From contig NZ_PVWJ01000019.1 of NCBI RefSeq assembly GCF_003003775.1, positions 1 through 52,102 of the forward strand: a DNA stretch of 52,102 nucleotides, in the 5' to 3' direction. Made by a program: the position numbers and the translations under genes. Within the stretch, counting starts at the first letter, position 1. Each line of letters opens with the position of its first letter. This stretch comes from Merismopedia glauca CCAP 1448/3 (lineage in GTDB: Bacteria; Cyanobacteriota; Cyanobacteriia; Cyanobacteriales; CCAP-1448). The notes beneath the pieces were generated by a model that worked only from the letters and a program-made list of their open reading frames with translations, was not told where the DNA came from and did not search any database. Positions 1 through 9,396 of this stretch are shown here, piece after piece.

Positions 1-16
1 TCCCCAATCCCCTACC

Positions 17-1402
17 TCATCTACCAATTCCTACATACCGGAATCCGATTTTTTCTAAGGCTTCTTTGTCTAAAAAGTTTCGTCCGTCGATCATTACGGG
101 TGCGTGCATCAATTTACCCATTTTGGCATAGTCTAGATGGCAAAATTGCTGCCATTCAGTCACTAAAACCAAAGCATCGCAACCATCGGCTAGTCGTTCT
201 GGATCGGTTTCGACAATTACTCCAGTTAAGCCATGACGCATTCCGCTTTGAGAGACAATTGGATCGTAAGCTTTGACTTTCGCACCGAGACGGTTGAGAT
301 TTTCGATCAAGTTTAATGAAGGTGCATCGCGCATATCATCGGTATCTGGCTTAAAGGTTAAACCCAAAAGCCCTACGGTTTTACCTTTCAAGATTTTCAA
401 GACTTGCTGCAATTTTTCGACAGCAATGATTCTTTGGCGTTCGTTAACACTAACTGCGGCTTTGAGTAAATGAGCCTCATAACCATAATCATCGGCGGTG
501 TGAACTAAAGCTGAAACATCTTTAGGAAAACAAGAACCACCCCAACCAATTCCAGCTTGTAGAAACTTAGATCCAATCCGAGAATCTAAACCAATTCCTT
601 TGGCGACTTGGGTGACATCTGCACCCACGCGATCGCATATGTTCGCTACTTCGTTAATAAAGCTGATTTTGGTCGCTAAAAAGGCATTTGCAGCATATTT
701 TATCATTTCGGCAGAACTCAAATCCGTCACTACCACCGAAACGGGAGATAAAGACTTATCTTCAGCGAAATCTCGACTGACAATCGGCTGATAGAGTTGT
801 TTCATCAAGCCGATCGCTTTCGGATTATTACTGCCTAAAACTATCCTATCTGGGTTAAAGGTATCGTAAACAGCCGACCCTTCTCGTAAAAACTCTGGAT
901 TGCTGACTACATCAAACTGCAAATCGTTTTTTGATTGCTTATCTTGACCGCTACCAACTCCAACTAAAGAAGCTTGTCGTTCTGCTACCCCATCTAGCAC
1001 AATCATCCGCACCCAGTCACCAGAACCAATGGGAACAGTTGACTTATTTACAATTACTTTGTAGCCACCATTAAGATGGTTGCCAATTCCTTTGGCGACT
1101 GCTTCTACATAGCGAGTATCGCTTTCTCCTGTAGGTAGAGGAGGCGTTCCCACTGCGATAAATAGAATCTCTCCGTGAGTGACTCCAGCACCAATATCTG
1201 TCGTAAACTCTAGTTTTCCAGCTTTACTAGCTGATTGCATGATTTCCGACAGTCCTGGTTCATATATCGGAGACTGTCCCGATTTCATCAATTTGACTTT
1301 CTCTTCATTATTATCTACACAAATCACGTCATGTCCGATATGAGCTAAACAAGCACCAGTAACCAAGCCTACATAACCAGTACCGATCACACATACCCGC
1401 AT
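17..1402 (-). CDS. ugd: UDP-glucose 6-dehydrogenase
   Basis: 461 residues, the usual length for the UDP-glucose/GDP-mannose dehydrogenase family. It oxidises UDP-glucose to UDP-glucuronate with two NAD+ in the cytoplasm, supplying precursors for exopolysaccharide and glycolipid. The N-terminal Rossmann motif GTGYVGLVTGACLA is followed by the central domain (GSAVYDTFNPDRIVLG) and the catalytic thiol in GGSCFPKD (Cys291). The C-terminal UDP-binding domain contains GLTFKPDTDDMRDAPS. The ATG follows a 177-bp upstream gap shared divergently with ureB, so a promoter probably lies there. No polysaccharide cluster is adjacent. Family assignment is secure; the choice between UDP-glucose and a related sugar nucleotide rests on overall similarity. 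Confidence 0.95.
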   Translation of the reverse strand: MRVCVIGTGYVGLVTGACLAHIGHDVICVDNNEEKVKLMKSGQSPIYEPGLSEIMQSASKAGKLEFTTDIGAGVTHGEILFIAVGTPPLPTGESDTRYVEAVAKGIGNHLNGGYKVIVNKSTVPIGSGDWVRMIVLDGVAERQASLVGVGSGQDKQSKNDLQFDVVSNPEFLREGSAVYDTFNPDRIVLGSNNPKAIGLMKQLYQPIVSRDFAEDKSLSPVSVVVTDLSSAEMIKYAANAFLATKISFINEVANICDRVGADVTQVAKGIGLDSRIGSKFLQAGIGWGGSCFPKDVSALVHTADDYGYEAHLLKAAVSVNERQRIIAVEKLQQVLKILKGKTVGLLGLTFKPDTDDMRDAPSLNLIENLNRLGAKVKAYDPIVSQSGMRHGLTGVIVETDPERLADGCDALVLVTEWQQFCHLDYAKMGKLMHAPVMIDGRNFLDKEALEKIGFRYVGIGR

Positions 1403-1579
1403 AAACTCATTCCTTCAGTAATTTGGTTAGTTCATCAATAAAAGAGATTAATCTTGCACACAATTGAGTAAGATTAACATTGTTTTTTCTAGTCTAATCC
1501 CAACTCGAAGTTTGTGGGAAAGTTGTCTCATAATTTTGGTCAATATTAATGTTAAGTTAGTTTTTTTACGCTATTTAAT

Positions 1580-1888
1580 ATGATTCCAGGAGAACTAGTT
1601 GTACCTAGTGGAGAAATTGAACTCAATAGTGGATTGGTGACGATTAGTCTGAGAGTAGCAAATAAAGGCGATCGCCCCATTCAAGTTGGTTCTCACTTTC
1701 ATTTTTATGAAGTTAATCCAGCTTTGGAATGCGATCGCCAAGCAGCTAGGGGAATGCGTCTCGATATCCCTTCTGGTACAGCAGTGCGGTTTGAACCAGG
1801 GGATGAAAAACAGGTAAACTTAGTCCCGTTTACAGGTAGTCGTCAGGTTTACGGGTTTAATAACTTAGTTGATGGCAATCTTGATTGA
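1580..1888 (+). CDS. ureB: urease subunit beta (solitary)
   Basis: 102 residues, full length for a bacterial urease beta subunit. It opens with MIPGELV and carries the family signatures [19 protein letters not shown] and [12 protein letters not shown], with an ending close to GFNNLVDG. UreB is a structural subunit of the nickel urease UreABC, which hydrolyses urea to ammonia and CO2; the active site is in UreC. No ureA, ureC or accessory gene lies beside it: the upstream neighbour is ugd and downstream are two-component genes on the other strand. Dispersed urease genes are known in cyanobacteria, so this need not be an orphan. The start has no strong Shine-Dalgarno sequence, but the N-terminus matches the family. 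Confidence 0.93.
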   Translation: MIPGELVVPSGEIELNSGLVTISLRVANKGDRPIQVGSHFHFYEVNPALECDRQAARGMRLDIPSGTAVRFEPGDEKQVNLVPFTGSRQVYGFNNLVDGNLD

Positions 1889-2240
1889 TTTTATGGTCAG
1901 GATTTACCCACAGACACCACAAAAATTTGTAGGGGCGTAACGCGTTACGCCCCTACTTATATCAAACCCGCCCTGCCCTATACAATTAATTTGGCGTAAG
2001 TACTTAAAATTTGGCAATCTGCGTCCATCCTAATTGCTTTAATCGGATTTTTAGATTATTTCGATCAACTAAAAAAATGCAACAGATCTAATTCTGTTGC
2101 ATTGGAAAAGCAAGATATGAGTAGCAAGTAACATTAATAACGAACTATGACTGGTTTTCCCTCGTTGGTATATTCTTAAGATATTCCAGTTATCGCCCTG
2201 TTTGCATCCGATAAATGTCATGTTTAGACAATTACATTTG
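1889..2240. other. intergenic region after ureB
   Basis: This gap lies between convergent ureB and the NarL-type regulator. It contains the perfect palindrome at 1929-1956, listed separately, and no open reading frame with a plausible start and ribosome-binding site. I recognise no RNA gene in the rest. Confidence 0.6.
1929..1956. repeat. perfect 28-bp palindrome, terminator-like
   Basis: Two 14-nt arms (GTAGGGGCGTAACG and its exact complement) meet with no spacer. It sits about 40 bp after the ureB stop between convergent genes, so it could act as a bidirectional terminator. The outer GTAGGGG...CCCCTAC ends recur in the larger foldback at 6598-6669, which suggests a dispersed repeat family rather than a gene-specific signal. 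Confidence 0.75.
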
Positions 2241-2918
2241 TCACGAAGCAGAATTTAGCTTCTGTAACCAAGATAAAAAAGCATTAGCAACGATCGCAGC
2301 TTGAGTGCGATCGCGTAAGTTGAGCCGAGTTAAGATATGGCTGATATGGTTCCTGACTGTACCTTCTGAAAGGAAAAGACTTTGGGCAATTTCTCGATTG
2401 CTAGACCCAGTAGCGATGCAAATCAATATTTCTCGCTCTCTAGCCGTCAGTTCAGCCATTCCTGGTGGTAGTTCCGGCTTATCTGGCGCTGTTGTAGACA
2501 TCTGGGCGATAGTTTTCTCCAGAATCCCTGGCCCAAATTGGGTGTAACCCCTGTGAATCAAACGAATTGACTCGGCTAATTCTTCAGCAGGTGTATCCTT
2601 TAAAATGTAACCCTTTGCCCCATAACGAATCGCCTCAGTAATATATTTAGTATCGTCAAAAGTCGTCAAAACTAAAATTTTGGTTCCTGGAAACTCCTGA
2701 CAGATCCTTTGAGTAGCCGTCACGCCATCCAGCACTGGCATCCGAATATCCATTAAGATTACATCTGGAGGAGATGCCTGTAAGCTTTGCATCAATTCTA
2801 TAGCCTGTTGACCATTGCTGGCTTCTCCGATAACTTGTAGATCTGGCTTAGTTTCTAATAAAGTCTTTAAGCCTCGACGAACTATTTCTTGATCTTCAAC
2901 CAATAACAAACGAATCAT
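2241..2918 (-). CDS. NarL/FixJ-family response regulator
   Basis: 225 residues. The N-terminal receiver has the acidic pair Glu8-Asp9, phospho-acceptor Asp57 in DVILMDIRMP, and the conserved Lys in GYILKDTPAEE. The C-terminal LuxR-type helix-turn-helix (about residues 155-210) reads LTAREREILICIATGSSNRE and continues with a recognition helix near SEGTVRNHI. It should be a phosphorylation-dependent transcription factor. The gene starts 6 nt after the stop of the REC-histidine kinase gene on the same strand, so the two form an operon and probably a cognate pair. Its targets cannot be told from the sequence. Confidence 0.93.
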   Translation of the reverse strand: MIRLLLVEDQEIVRRGLKTLLETKPDLQVIGEASNGQQAIELMQSLQASPPDVILMDIRMPVLDGVTATQRICQEFPGTKILVLTTFDDTKYITEAIRYGAKGYILKDTPAEELAESIRLIHRGYTQFGPGILEKTIAQMSTTAPDKPELPPGMAELTAREREILICIATGSSNREIAQSLFLSEGTVRNHISHILTRLNLRDRTQAAIVANAFLSWLQKLNSAS

Positions 2919-2924
2919 AAAATA

Positions 2925-3983
2925 TTATATTTTTGGGAAAAAAACGGTAATCCTACAACCCCCACAAGGTTGACTCCTGATTTCTAGGGTTGCACCTAAA
3001 CTATTCGTGCGTTCTTGCATTCCCTGAAGACCAAACCCAGTCTTACTGTCACCCACCTGGAAGCCCTTACCATTATCCTGAATAATCACCCATAAACCGG
3101 ATTCTACAGTTTGAATATGGATGTAGACGGCGGTTGCTGCTGCGTGTTTGCAGATATTTGTCAATCCTTCTTGGAGGATACGATAAACAGCCGTATTTAT
3201 GGCATGAGATAAGGGACGCGATAGAGTAATTTGAGATTGAGGTAAGACGTTGGTAGTGCGGTAAAATTCTTGAATTAGGGAAGCGATCGCCTGTTCCAAT
3301 ACTTTACCTTGCAAGGGGTCTGCTCTCAGTTCTGAGACTGATTCTCGCACTGCTCGTAAAGCTTCTGAACCGAGTTGTTTGGCTTCAGTTAAAAACTCAT
3401 AGGCTCGATCTGGAGCATCTCGCCACAATGTCAAAGCCGTTTCCATTTGGATATTGAGAGCAACTAGGGCGTGTCCTAAAGAATCATGAATGTCGCGAGC
3501 AATTCGATTTCGTTCCTCTAGAGTCGCCATTTCTTCAATCCGGCGGTTAAGTTCTTTTTCTTGCTCTAATGCTTTAACTAGCTGCCCGTGCAATCTACGA
3601 ATGGTTAATTGATTCTCAACGCGAACTAGTACCTCTTCTACCTGAAATGGCTTAGTAATGTAGTCTACACCACCAACCGTAAAGGCTTTCACTTTATCAA
3701 AAACTTCATTGAGAGCGCTGATAAAAATCACCGGAATCTCACGGGTATCGGCGTTAGATTTCAAATTCTCACATACTTCATAACCATTCATTTCTGGCAT
3801 CGTGATATCGAGCAAAATCAAATCTGGAGGTTGAGCTTGCACCCCCATCAAAGCAGCCGATCCTGTCTTCACGCTTCGCACATCATACCCTTGCTCAGTC
3901 AGCATCGCCGAGAGCAAATGCAGGTTTTCCGGCGTATCATCAACAATCAGGATATCTCCTGGGGAACGTTGAGTAGAGTTCAT
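2925..3983 (-). CDS. receiver-histidine kinase (HisKA_3 type)
   Basis: 352 residues with an inverted layout. An N-terminal receiver (DD at 15-16, Asp59 in DLILLDITMPEMNG, Lys111 in ITKPF) comes first. A short coiled linker follows at about 125-155, then a NarX-type HisKA_3 dimerisation domain with His166 in RDIHDSLGH, and a C-terminal HATPase domain (DNGKGF, then GFGLQGMQER). There is no membrane segment, so it is cytoplasmic. HisKA_3 kinases normally phosphorylate NarL-type regulators, and one follows 6 nt downstream. The N-terminal receiver suggests it takes input from another kinase; the divergently transcribed haem-binding hybrid kinase is the obvious candidate, but that is inference. Confidence 0.92.
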   Translation of the reverse strand: MNSTQRSPGDILIVDDTPENLHLLSAMLTEQGYDVRSVKTGSAALMGVQAQPPDLILLDITMPEMNGYEVCENLKSNADTREIPVIFISALNEVFDKVKAFTVGGVDYITKPFQVEEVLVRVENQLTIRRLHGQLVKALEQEKELNRRIEEMATLEERNRIARDIHDSLGHALVALNIQMETALTLWRDAPDRAYEFLTEAKQLGSEALRAVRESVSELRADPLQGKVLEQAIASLIQEFYRTTNVLPQSQITLSRPLSHAINTAVYRILQEGLTNICKHAAATAVYIHIQTVESGLWVIIQDNGKGFQVGDSKTGFGLQGMQERTNSLGATLEIRSQPCGGCRITVFFPKI

Positions 3984-4009
3984 TGGAGAAGAGTTTTTAA
4001 TTTATCCGT

Positions 4010-4037
4010 GTTGGGTTATAACGTGCCTCAACCCAAC
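4010..4037. repeat. inverted repeat in divergent promoter region
   Basis: The arms GTTGGGTT and AACCCAAC are separated by 12 nt, in the 178-bp gap between the divergent kinase genes. A similar TTGGGTT/AACCCAA foldback lies at 29730-29767, so a dispersed repeat is more likely than a specific operator. Confidence 0.5.
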
Positions 4038-4161
4038 CTACCAGATGGGCGATCGCCTTACTTTAAGGTTTACTACTTTAATAGTATTTGTTTGTGTAGT
4101 ATTTTATCGTGAAGATCGAAGGGATAGCCGGAGTTTGTCTGGGGATTGACTGGATAAATCG

Positions 4162-6591
4162 ATGAAAAAGCTGAAACTTGGGACTAAATTTAGTTTATTA
4201 CTCACAATTGCTTTTGTAGCTGCTCTGTTGCTTAGTGGGATAGTTTTGTCTCAAACCATTCAACGCAGAGCAGAAGCAGATATCACGACAAGAGCCGAAA
4301 TTTTGGCGAGAACGATTAACTCGGTGCGGGAATACACTAGTCAGAATATTCAGCCCCTACTAGCAGCTAAATTAACCACTGAACCCCAATTTATCCGCGA
4401 AACTGTACCAGCATTTTCAGCCAGGGAAGTATTTAATCGGTTTCGCGATCGCCCTGAGTATAGTGACTTTTTCTATAAAGAAGCAGCGCCAAATCCTACC
4501 AATCCGAGCGATCGCGCTGATGAATTTGAAGCTGAACTGGTAGAAAAGTTCCGCAGTCAGCCTGAGTTGACAAAACTGGATGGCTATCGCCAAAAGGACG
4601 GCAAATGGTTATTTTTTGTCACTCGTCCTCTGACACTCAATCGACCAAGCTGTCTGGAATGCCATAGCAGTCCTAAATTAGCCCCTCGCAGCATGATCGC
4701 TACATACGGTACGACAGGGGGATTTGGCTGGAAGCTGAATCAAGTCATTGCGGCTCAAACCATTTATGTACCTGTAGATGAAGTAATTACTCAGAGTCAA
4801 AAATATCTAGTTTTAGTCATGGGTATTTTTGTGGCGATTTTTGTCCCAGTGATGTGGCTACTCAATCGGTGGCTTAAGCATATGGTGATTTGGCCCATCA
4901 AGCAACTAACTAAGATGACTCGCAAAGTCGGCGCTGGAAATTTGGCGACTGAACAAATAAATGTGTTTGACTCTCGGAAAATTCTCAAAGTCACTAGACG
5001 CGATGATGAATCAGGAGAACTGGCTCGTGCTTTTCAACATATGGCTTATGAAGTAGCGACACGAGAGGAAAACCTCAGTCAAGCGGTTGAACACCGCACG
5101 GCTCAATTAATGGCAGCGATGCAAGAAGCAGAATTTGCCAAAAGCAAGGCTGAAGTCGCTAACCAAACGAAAAGTCTATTTCTCTCGAATATGAGCCATG
5201 AATTACGAACCCCGATGAATGCAATCTTGGGTTTTACTCAGTTAATGGTTCGCCAGGGTTCCCTCAATCCTCAGCAACAGGGATATTTAGATACCATCAG
5301 TCGAAGTGGAGAACACCTGTTGAAGCTGATTGATGATGTCTTGGAAATGTCGAAGATTGAAGCTGGTAAAACCACCTTGAATGAAAACATTTTCGATCTC
5401 TATGGTTTACTCAAGTGGCTACAACAATTATTGATCTTGAAATCGGAATCGAAGGGATTAGAGTTAATTATTGAGCAAACATCTGATTTACCGCACTATA
5501 TCTATACAGATGAGAGTAAGCTGCGGCAAGTGTTAGTTAATCTGTTGAATAATGCCATTAAATTCACTCACACAGGAAGAGTAACTCTACGAGCGCAAAA
5601 ACTACCCCAAACCTCTCCACCACGCTTACAGTTTGAAGTTGAAGATACGGGTGTGGGTATTGCTCCTTCAGAACTGGAGCGATTATTTCAACCTTTTGTG
5701 CAAACAGAAGCTGGTCGTCAATCTCAAGAAGGAACTGGACTCGGACTAGCAATTAGCCGCAAATTTGTGGAATTAATGCAAGGGGAAATTACAGTTAGCA
5801 GCACCCTAGGGAGAGGAACCATCTTTAAATTTCAGATTCAGGTAAAAATGGGAGAAGGTGAAGCGATCGCAACTCCAGCCTTGAACCAGCAAGTGATTGG
5901 TCTAGAAAACCCTGATCGCACCTACCGCATTTTGATTGCAGAAGATAAACCAGAAAATCGTCAACTATTAGTCGAATTGCTGACTCCCGTAGGCTTTGAC
6001 GTGCGAGAAGCCACCAATGGACAAGAAGCGATCGCCCTTTGTGAAAATTGGTCACCTCATCTCATCTGGATGGATCTGCGAATGCCTGTCGTCAATGGTT
6101 ATGAAGCTGCAAAACGTATTAAATCTACCATAGCTCAAGCACCAGTAATTATTGCCCTCACTGGTAGCGCTTTTGAAGAAGATCGGCTGATTGCTTTGCA
6201 AAACGGCTGTGATGACTTTGTGCGTAAGCCATTTCCCACCGAAATAATTTTTACCAAGATGGCTGAATATTTGGGAATTCGGTACATTTATACTCAAGAG
6301 CGGGGAATTACAGGAGATAACGGAGTATCTTTCCAGGCTTTTCAGAACCCAGTTAACTCTGTTACGGTTCCCCATCTCACTGCTTCAGATTTTGAGGGAA
6401 TGCCCGTTGATTGGGTTAAAGAAGTGTATAAAGCGGCAAATCAGGTAAATTCCAAGTCAATTATCCACCTAATTGCCCAAATTCCCCCATCTTATGCCCA
6501 TCTTGCCGCTCCTCTAACTCGTCTAGTGAATGATTTTGATTTTGAAGAAATTGTCCGTTTGACCAACTCTGATAGCTCTGCTACATATTAA
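4162..6591 (+). CDS. membrane hybrid histidine kinase with Tll0287-like haem c sensor
   Basis: 809 residues. A transmembrane helix at about 10-30 leads into a periplasmic Tll0287-like (DUF3365) domain with one c-type haem site, CLECH (Cys164, Cys167, His168). A second helix lies at about 213-235, followed by a HAMP segment, a HisKA domain (His346 in MSHELRTPMN), HATPase (DTGVGIAPSE; GTGLGLAISRKF) and a C-terminal receiver (Asp638 in HLIWMDLRMP, Lys in VRKPF). Covalent haem outside the membrane points to redox, oxygen or NO sensing, by family analogy. The gene is divergent from the REC-kinase/NarL pair, consistent with a phosphorelay. About 100 residues after the receiver are of unknown role. 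Confidence 0.92.
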   Translation: MKKLKLGTKFSLLLTIAFVAALLLSGIVLSQTIQRRAEADITTRAEILARTINSVREYTSQNIQPLLAAKLTTEPQFIRETVPAFSAREVFNRFRDRPEYSDFFYKEAAPNPTNPSDRADEFEAELVEKFRSQPELTKLDGYRQKDGKWLFFVTRPLTLNRPSCLECHSSPKLAPRSMIATYGTTGGFGWKLNQVIAAQTIYVPVDEVITQSQKYLVLVMGIFVAIFVPVMWLLNRWLKHMVIWPIKQLTKMTRKVGAGNLATEQINVFDSRKILKVTRRDDESGELARAFQHMAYEVATREENLSQAVEHRTAQLMAAMQEAEFAKSKAEVANQTKSLFLSNMSHELRTPMNAILGFTQLMVRQGSLNPQQQGYLDTISRSGEHLLKLIDDVLEMSKIEAGKTTLNENIFDLYGLLKWLQQLLILKSESKGLELIIEQTSDLPHYIYTDESKLRQVLVNLLNNAIKFTHTGRVTLRAQKLPQTSPPRLQFEVEDTGVGIAPSELERLFQPFVQTEAGRQSQEGTGLGLAISRKFVELMQGEITVSSTLGRGTIFKFQIQVKMGEGEAIATPALNQQVIGLENPDRTYRILIAEDKPENRQLLVELLTPVGFDVREATNGQEAIALCENWSPHLIWMDLRMPVVNGYEAAKRIKSTIAQAPVIIALTGSAFEEDRLIALQNGCDDFVRKPFPTEIIFTKMAEYLGIRYIYTQERGITGDNGVSFQAFQNPVNSVTVPHLTASDFEGMPVDWVKEVYKAANQVNSKSIIHLIAQIPPSYAHLAAPLTRLVNDFDFEEIVRLTNSDSSATY

Positions 6592-6597
6592 CCCTCT

Positions 6598-6669
6598 GTA
6601 GGGGACGGTTGCTGAAGTGCCGCCGTGCGACGACGGCACCGCAACCTCCGCAAAGCTTTGCGCCCCTAC
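6598..6669. repeat. 72-bp nested foldback repeat
   Basis: The outer arms GTAGGGG/CCCCTAC enclose two inner palindromes, GTGCCGCCGT-gcg-ACGACGGCAC and CGCAAAGCTTTGCG, plus a GGTTGC/GCAACC pair. It begins 6 bp after the hybrid-kinase stop and lies between convergent genes. It could terminate transcription, but its ends match the palindrome at 1929-1956, so it looks like a mobile or dispersed foldback element. Confidence 0.7.
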
Positions 6670-6685
6670 CCATCTTCTTCAAATA

Positions 6686-7114
6686 TCAGTTATTTGCTGG
6701 TAAATTAGCTTCTTCAGCTTCTAAAGTCCGTAAAACTTCTTTGACCTCCTGTGGAGATTTGCGTTGTTCCATAGATGTCCAGCAATGCCCTTGACCTTTA
6801 TTTAATAGGGTATGAGTGCGTAACTGACGCAAGGCATTGATACAGCTAGAACAATCACAACCAAATAGGTTAACTGCGGCATCACTTTCTGCGTCACTGA
6901 AATCCAAGCTAGGTGTTGAAGATGCTACGAGAATGCCTCGGTTAGTGCGGTGCATCACTGAAGGCTGCTGCTTGGGAATTGCAGGTGCATCGCAGCTAAC
7001 ATTAGTGACTATTGCCTCAGTTGCCAAAACTCTACTAGAGAGCAAAATCATTGCCAGCATTGAACCAGCAAGGGTAGGAACTGCTATTAAACTCAGCAAA
7101 ATTTTATGGTTCAT
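6686..7114 (-). CDS. small exported cysteine-containing protein, function unknown
   Basis: Not recognised. About 142 residues from the ATG at 7114, chosen because GAGGAG lies about 10 nt upstream; an in-frame upstream start would add nine residues. The N-terminus (MNHKILLSLIAVPTLAGSML) is a signal peptide, with likely cleavage near VLATEA. The mature part has a cluster GCDCSSCINALRQL, a later Cys in GQGHCWTSM and a charged helical C-terminus. CxC-x2-C could bind metal or form disulphides, but it matches no family I can name. It is convergent with the hybrid kinase and downstream of kaiC with a gap of about 220 bp. Confidence 0.65.
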   Translation of the reverse strand: MNHKILLSLIAVPTLAGSMLAMILLSSRVLATEAIVTNVSCDAPAIPKQQPSVMHRTNRGILVASSTPSLDFSDAESDAAVNLFGCDCSSCINALRQLRTHTLLNKGQGHCWTSMEQRKSPQEVKEVLRTLEAEEANLPANN

Positions 7115-7335
7115 TAGGGGTTTACTCCTCGGCTTGACCAAAACCTAATTATAGATACATCTTGCTCTTGGCAACCTGAGCTTGTCACCATTTTTTGCAC
7201 TTATACCATCAAGCGCCGGCAATTAGAACACCATACCTTTCAGGCGCTAGAATGGCAAATAAGCAGATTGTGAAGGCAATTAGTCAAACATCGCGCTTAA
7301 AATCCAGTTTATTGGAAAATCTAGCTGCTGTGCAG

Positions 7336-8904
7336 CTATAAACCGATGTCATCTTCGCTGCGTTCCATAACTCCTTGAACAATGCGCGAAAGTTCGCTCT
7401 TTTCGTTCACCGAAGTGCGGGTAGGAGAACCACTGATGATCCTTTCGTAGTTACGGAAGGAATCTTTAATATCTGCTCCATCTTTGCTGATGGAATATTC
7501 TCTAATACCTTTATCATGCCAGGAACCACGCATTTTAAAGACATTGATGGCGCGAGACATTTCTCCCCTAATTTCAACGTACTGTAATAGCAATATGGTG
7601 TCGGTGATGGTAGAAATATGAGACTCAGTGATTGAATGAGTTCCCATGAATTGATCGGTAGTGTTGGTAAAGAAACCAGTGATTTCTTCTTGTTTGGCGT
7701 AACCAGTTACCCCAATCACAAATTGGCGGAAGGCGTTGTTACTAACGCCTCTAGCTAATGCAGAAAGGGAGTCGATCGCAATTCGAGAGGGTTTAAATTC
7801 GGCGATTTCTGATTTGATCATCTGTAAATGATCTTCTAAACCAGCCGATTCTGGATAATTACACAGAATTTTGAGCAAACCTTTTTGTTCTAATTCTTCA
7901 AAGTTAATCCCCCAGGAGTTGGCGTTGCGAGATAATTGAGCGCGGGATTCTTCGTAAGCAAACAGGAGGGTGCGATCGCCTGACAAGCATCCTTCTTCTA
8001 AAAATTTGCTCACTAATAGGGTTTTTCCGGTTCCTGTGGCTCCAGTTGCTAAAATTATGGAATCTTTGAAGAAACCTCCCCCACACATCTCATCTAGGGT
8101 TTTCAATCCAGATGAGACGCGAATATTAGAGGAACGCTGGGTTAATTGCATGGCTCCCAAGGGGAAGATATTAATCCCGCTATTAGTTAAAGTGAAAGGA
8201 AATTCGCCTTTCATGTGCGTAGTACCGCGCAATTTCAAAATTTCAATCGTCCGTCTTCTTCTTTCTCCTTCTAAGACGTTACGAACCACTACTACATTAT
8301 CTGAAACGAATTCTTCAACTCCAAACCGCGCTATAGGTCCATATTCATCGACTCTTTCTGTCGTCATGACTGTAGTTACGCCAATTTGCTTGAGACGTGC
8401 TACTAAACGAAATATCTCCCTGCGAACCAAAGAAGCTGCATCATATTGTTGAAAAATCGCAGTAATTGAATCAATGGAAACTCTTTTAGCCTTGTATTTA
8501 AAAATAGCATATTGAATCCGCTCAATTAAAGCGGATAGATCGAATTGACCCACTATTTCTTGACCTTCTGGATCGGGAGAAGCATCTAAGATAAACAATT
8601 TTCCTTCATCAATTAGCTTTTGCAAATCCCAACCGAAACTGTAGGCGTTTTTGATAATATCTGTCGGTGCTTCTTCAAACGTGACAAATATTCCAGGTTC
8701 TTCAAAATTCACAATACCGTTATATAAAAACTGCACTGCAAATAAAGTTTTTCCTGTCCCTGACGAGCCACTAACTAATGTACTTCGACCTACTGGTATA
8801 CCTCCGTGACTGATATCATCAAATCCTTCTATCAAAGTCCTAATTTTAGATACACCGTTTTGAGGTATATCTGCGGTTGTAGAATCGGGATTATTGTCAG
8901 CCAT
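7336..8904 (-). CDS. kaiC: circadian clock ATPase/autokinase KaiC
   Basis: 522 residues with two RecA-like domains. CI carries Walker A GSSGTGKT (Lys52) and CII carries GATGTGKT. The autophosphorylation pair in HISTITD falls exactly at Ser431 and Thr432, the Synechococcus elongatus numbering. The C-terminal segment DIKDSFRNYERIISGSPTR, which binds KaiA, is present. KaiC hexamers hydrolyse ATP slowly and cycle through phosphorylation states under KaiA (stimulating) and KaiB (antagonising), giving the ~24 h rhythm read out by SasA/CikA-RpaA. It lies 102 bp after kaiB on the same strand, in the classical kaiA-kaiB-kaiC order. No key residue is missing. Confidence 0.98.
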   Translation of the reverse strand: MADNNPDSTTADIPQNGVSKIRTLIEGFDDISHGGIPVGRSTLVSGSSGTGKTLFAVQFLYNGIVNFEEPGIFVTFEEAPTDIIKNAYSFGWDLQKLIDEGKLFILDASPDPEGQEIVGQFDLSALIERIQYAIFKYKAKRVSIDSITAIFQQYDAASLVRREIFRLVARLKQIGVTTVMTTERVDEYGPIARFGVEEFVSDNVVVVRNVLEGERRRRTIEILKLRGTTHMKGEFPFTLTNSGINIFPLGAMQLTQRSSNIRVSSGLKTLDEMCGGGFFKDSIILATGATGTGKTLLVSKFLEEGCLSGDRTLLFAYEESRAQLSRNANSWGINFEELEQKGLLKILCNYPESAGLEDHLQMIKSEIAEFKPSRIAIDSLSALARGVSNNAFRQFVIGVTGYAKQEEITGFFTNTTDQFMGTHSITESHISTITDTILLLQYVEIRGEMSRAINVFKMRGSWHDKGIREYSISKDGADIKDSFRNYERIISGSPTRTSVNEKSELSRIVQGVMERSEDDIGL

Positions 8905-9006
8905 TTTTATTGCTTTACGATCTGATAAACTTGTTTTAAAGTGTTGATTTAAGGGAATAGTTTTTCAACTAATTTAAATCATTCTATGCCTATCTTGTTC
9001 TATTAA

Positions 9007-9303
9007 TTATTGGATTTCTTCATACAATAAATCTAAACCAATTAATACTTTTTCTCGATCTGAGAGATCGCCAATGATTTTCCTAACTGGCAACGGTAAA
9101 ACTTTTGACAAAGTTGGAGTAGCCAAAATTTTGTCTTCTTCTGCCAACTGGGGATTTTTTAAAACATCAATCACTTTCAGGGCATAAACTCCTTGAAATT
9201 CATTTTCTAAAATATTGCGTAAAGTTTGGATAGCTCTAAGAGAATTTGTCGTGTTACCAGCTACGTATAGCTTTAAAACATACATTTTATTCACTGATGT
9301 CAT
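9007..9303 (-). CDS. kaiB: circadian clock protein KaiB, short C-terminus
   Basis: 98 residues. The thioredoxin-like fold-switching protein is highly conserved: [51 protein letters not shown]. In its fold-switched state KaiB binds the KaiC CI ring, sequesters KaiA and competes with SasA. The protein stops at LLYEEIQ. The acidic C-terminal tail found in S. elongatus KaiB (about ten residues longer) is absent. The gene lies between kaiA (93 bp upstream) and kaiC (102 bp downstream). Confidence 0.97.
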   Translation of the reverse strand: MTSVNKMYVLKLYVAGNTTNSLRAIQTLRNILENEFQGVYALKVIDVLKNPQLAEEDKILATPTLSKVLPLPVRKIIGDLSDREKVLIGLDLLYEEIQ

Positions 9304-9396
9304 AGATTAGCAGTTTTTGTGATACTTATTTATCAATAATATCGATATTTAAAAGATGGAAATTTGGGATTACTAATTCCCGATCTAATTTTAGCT

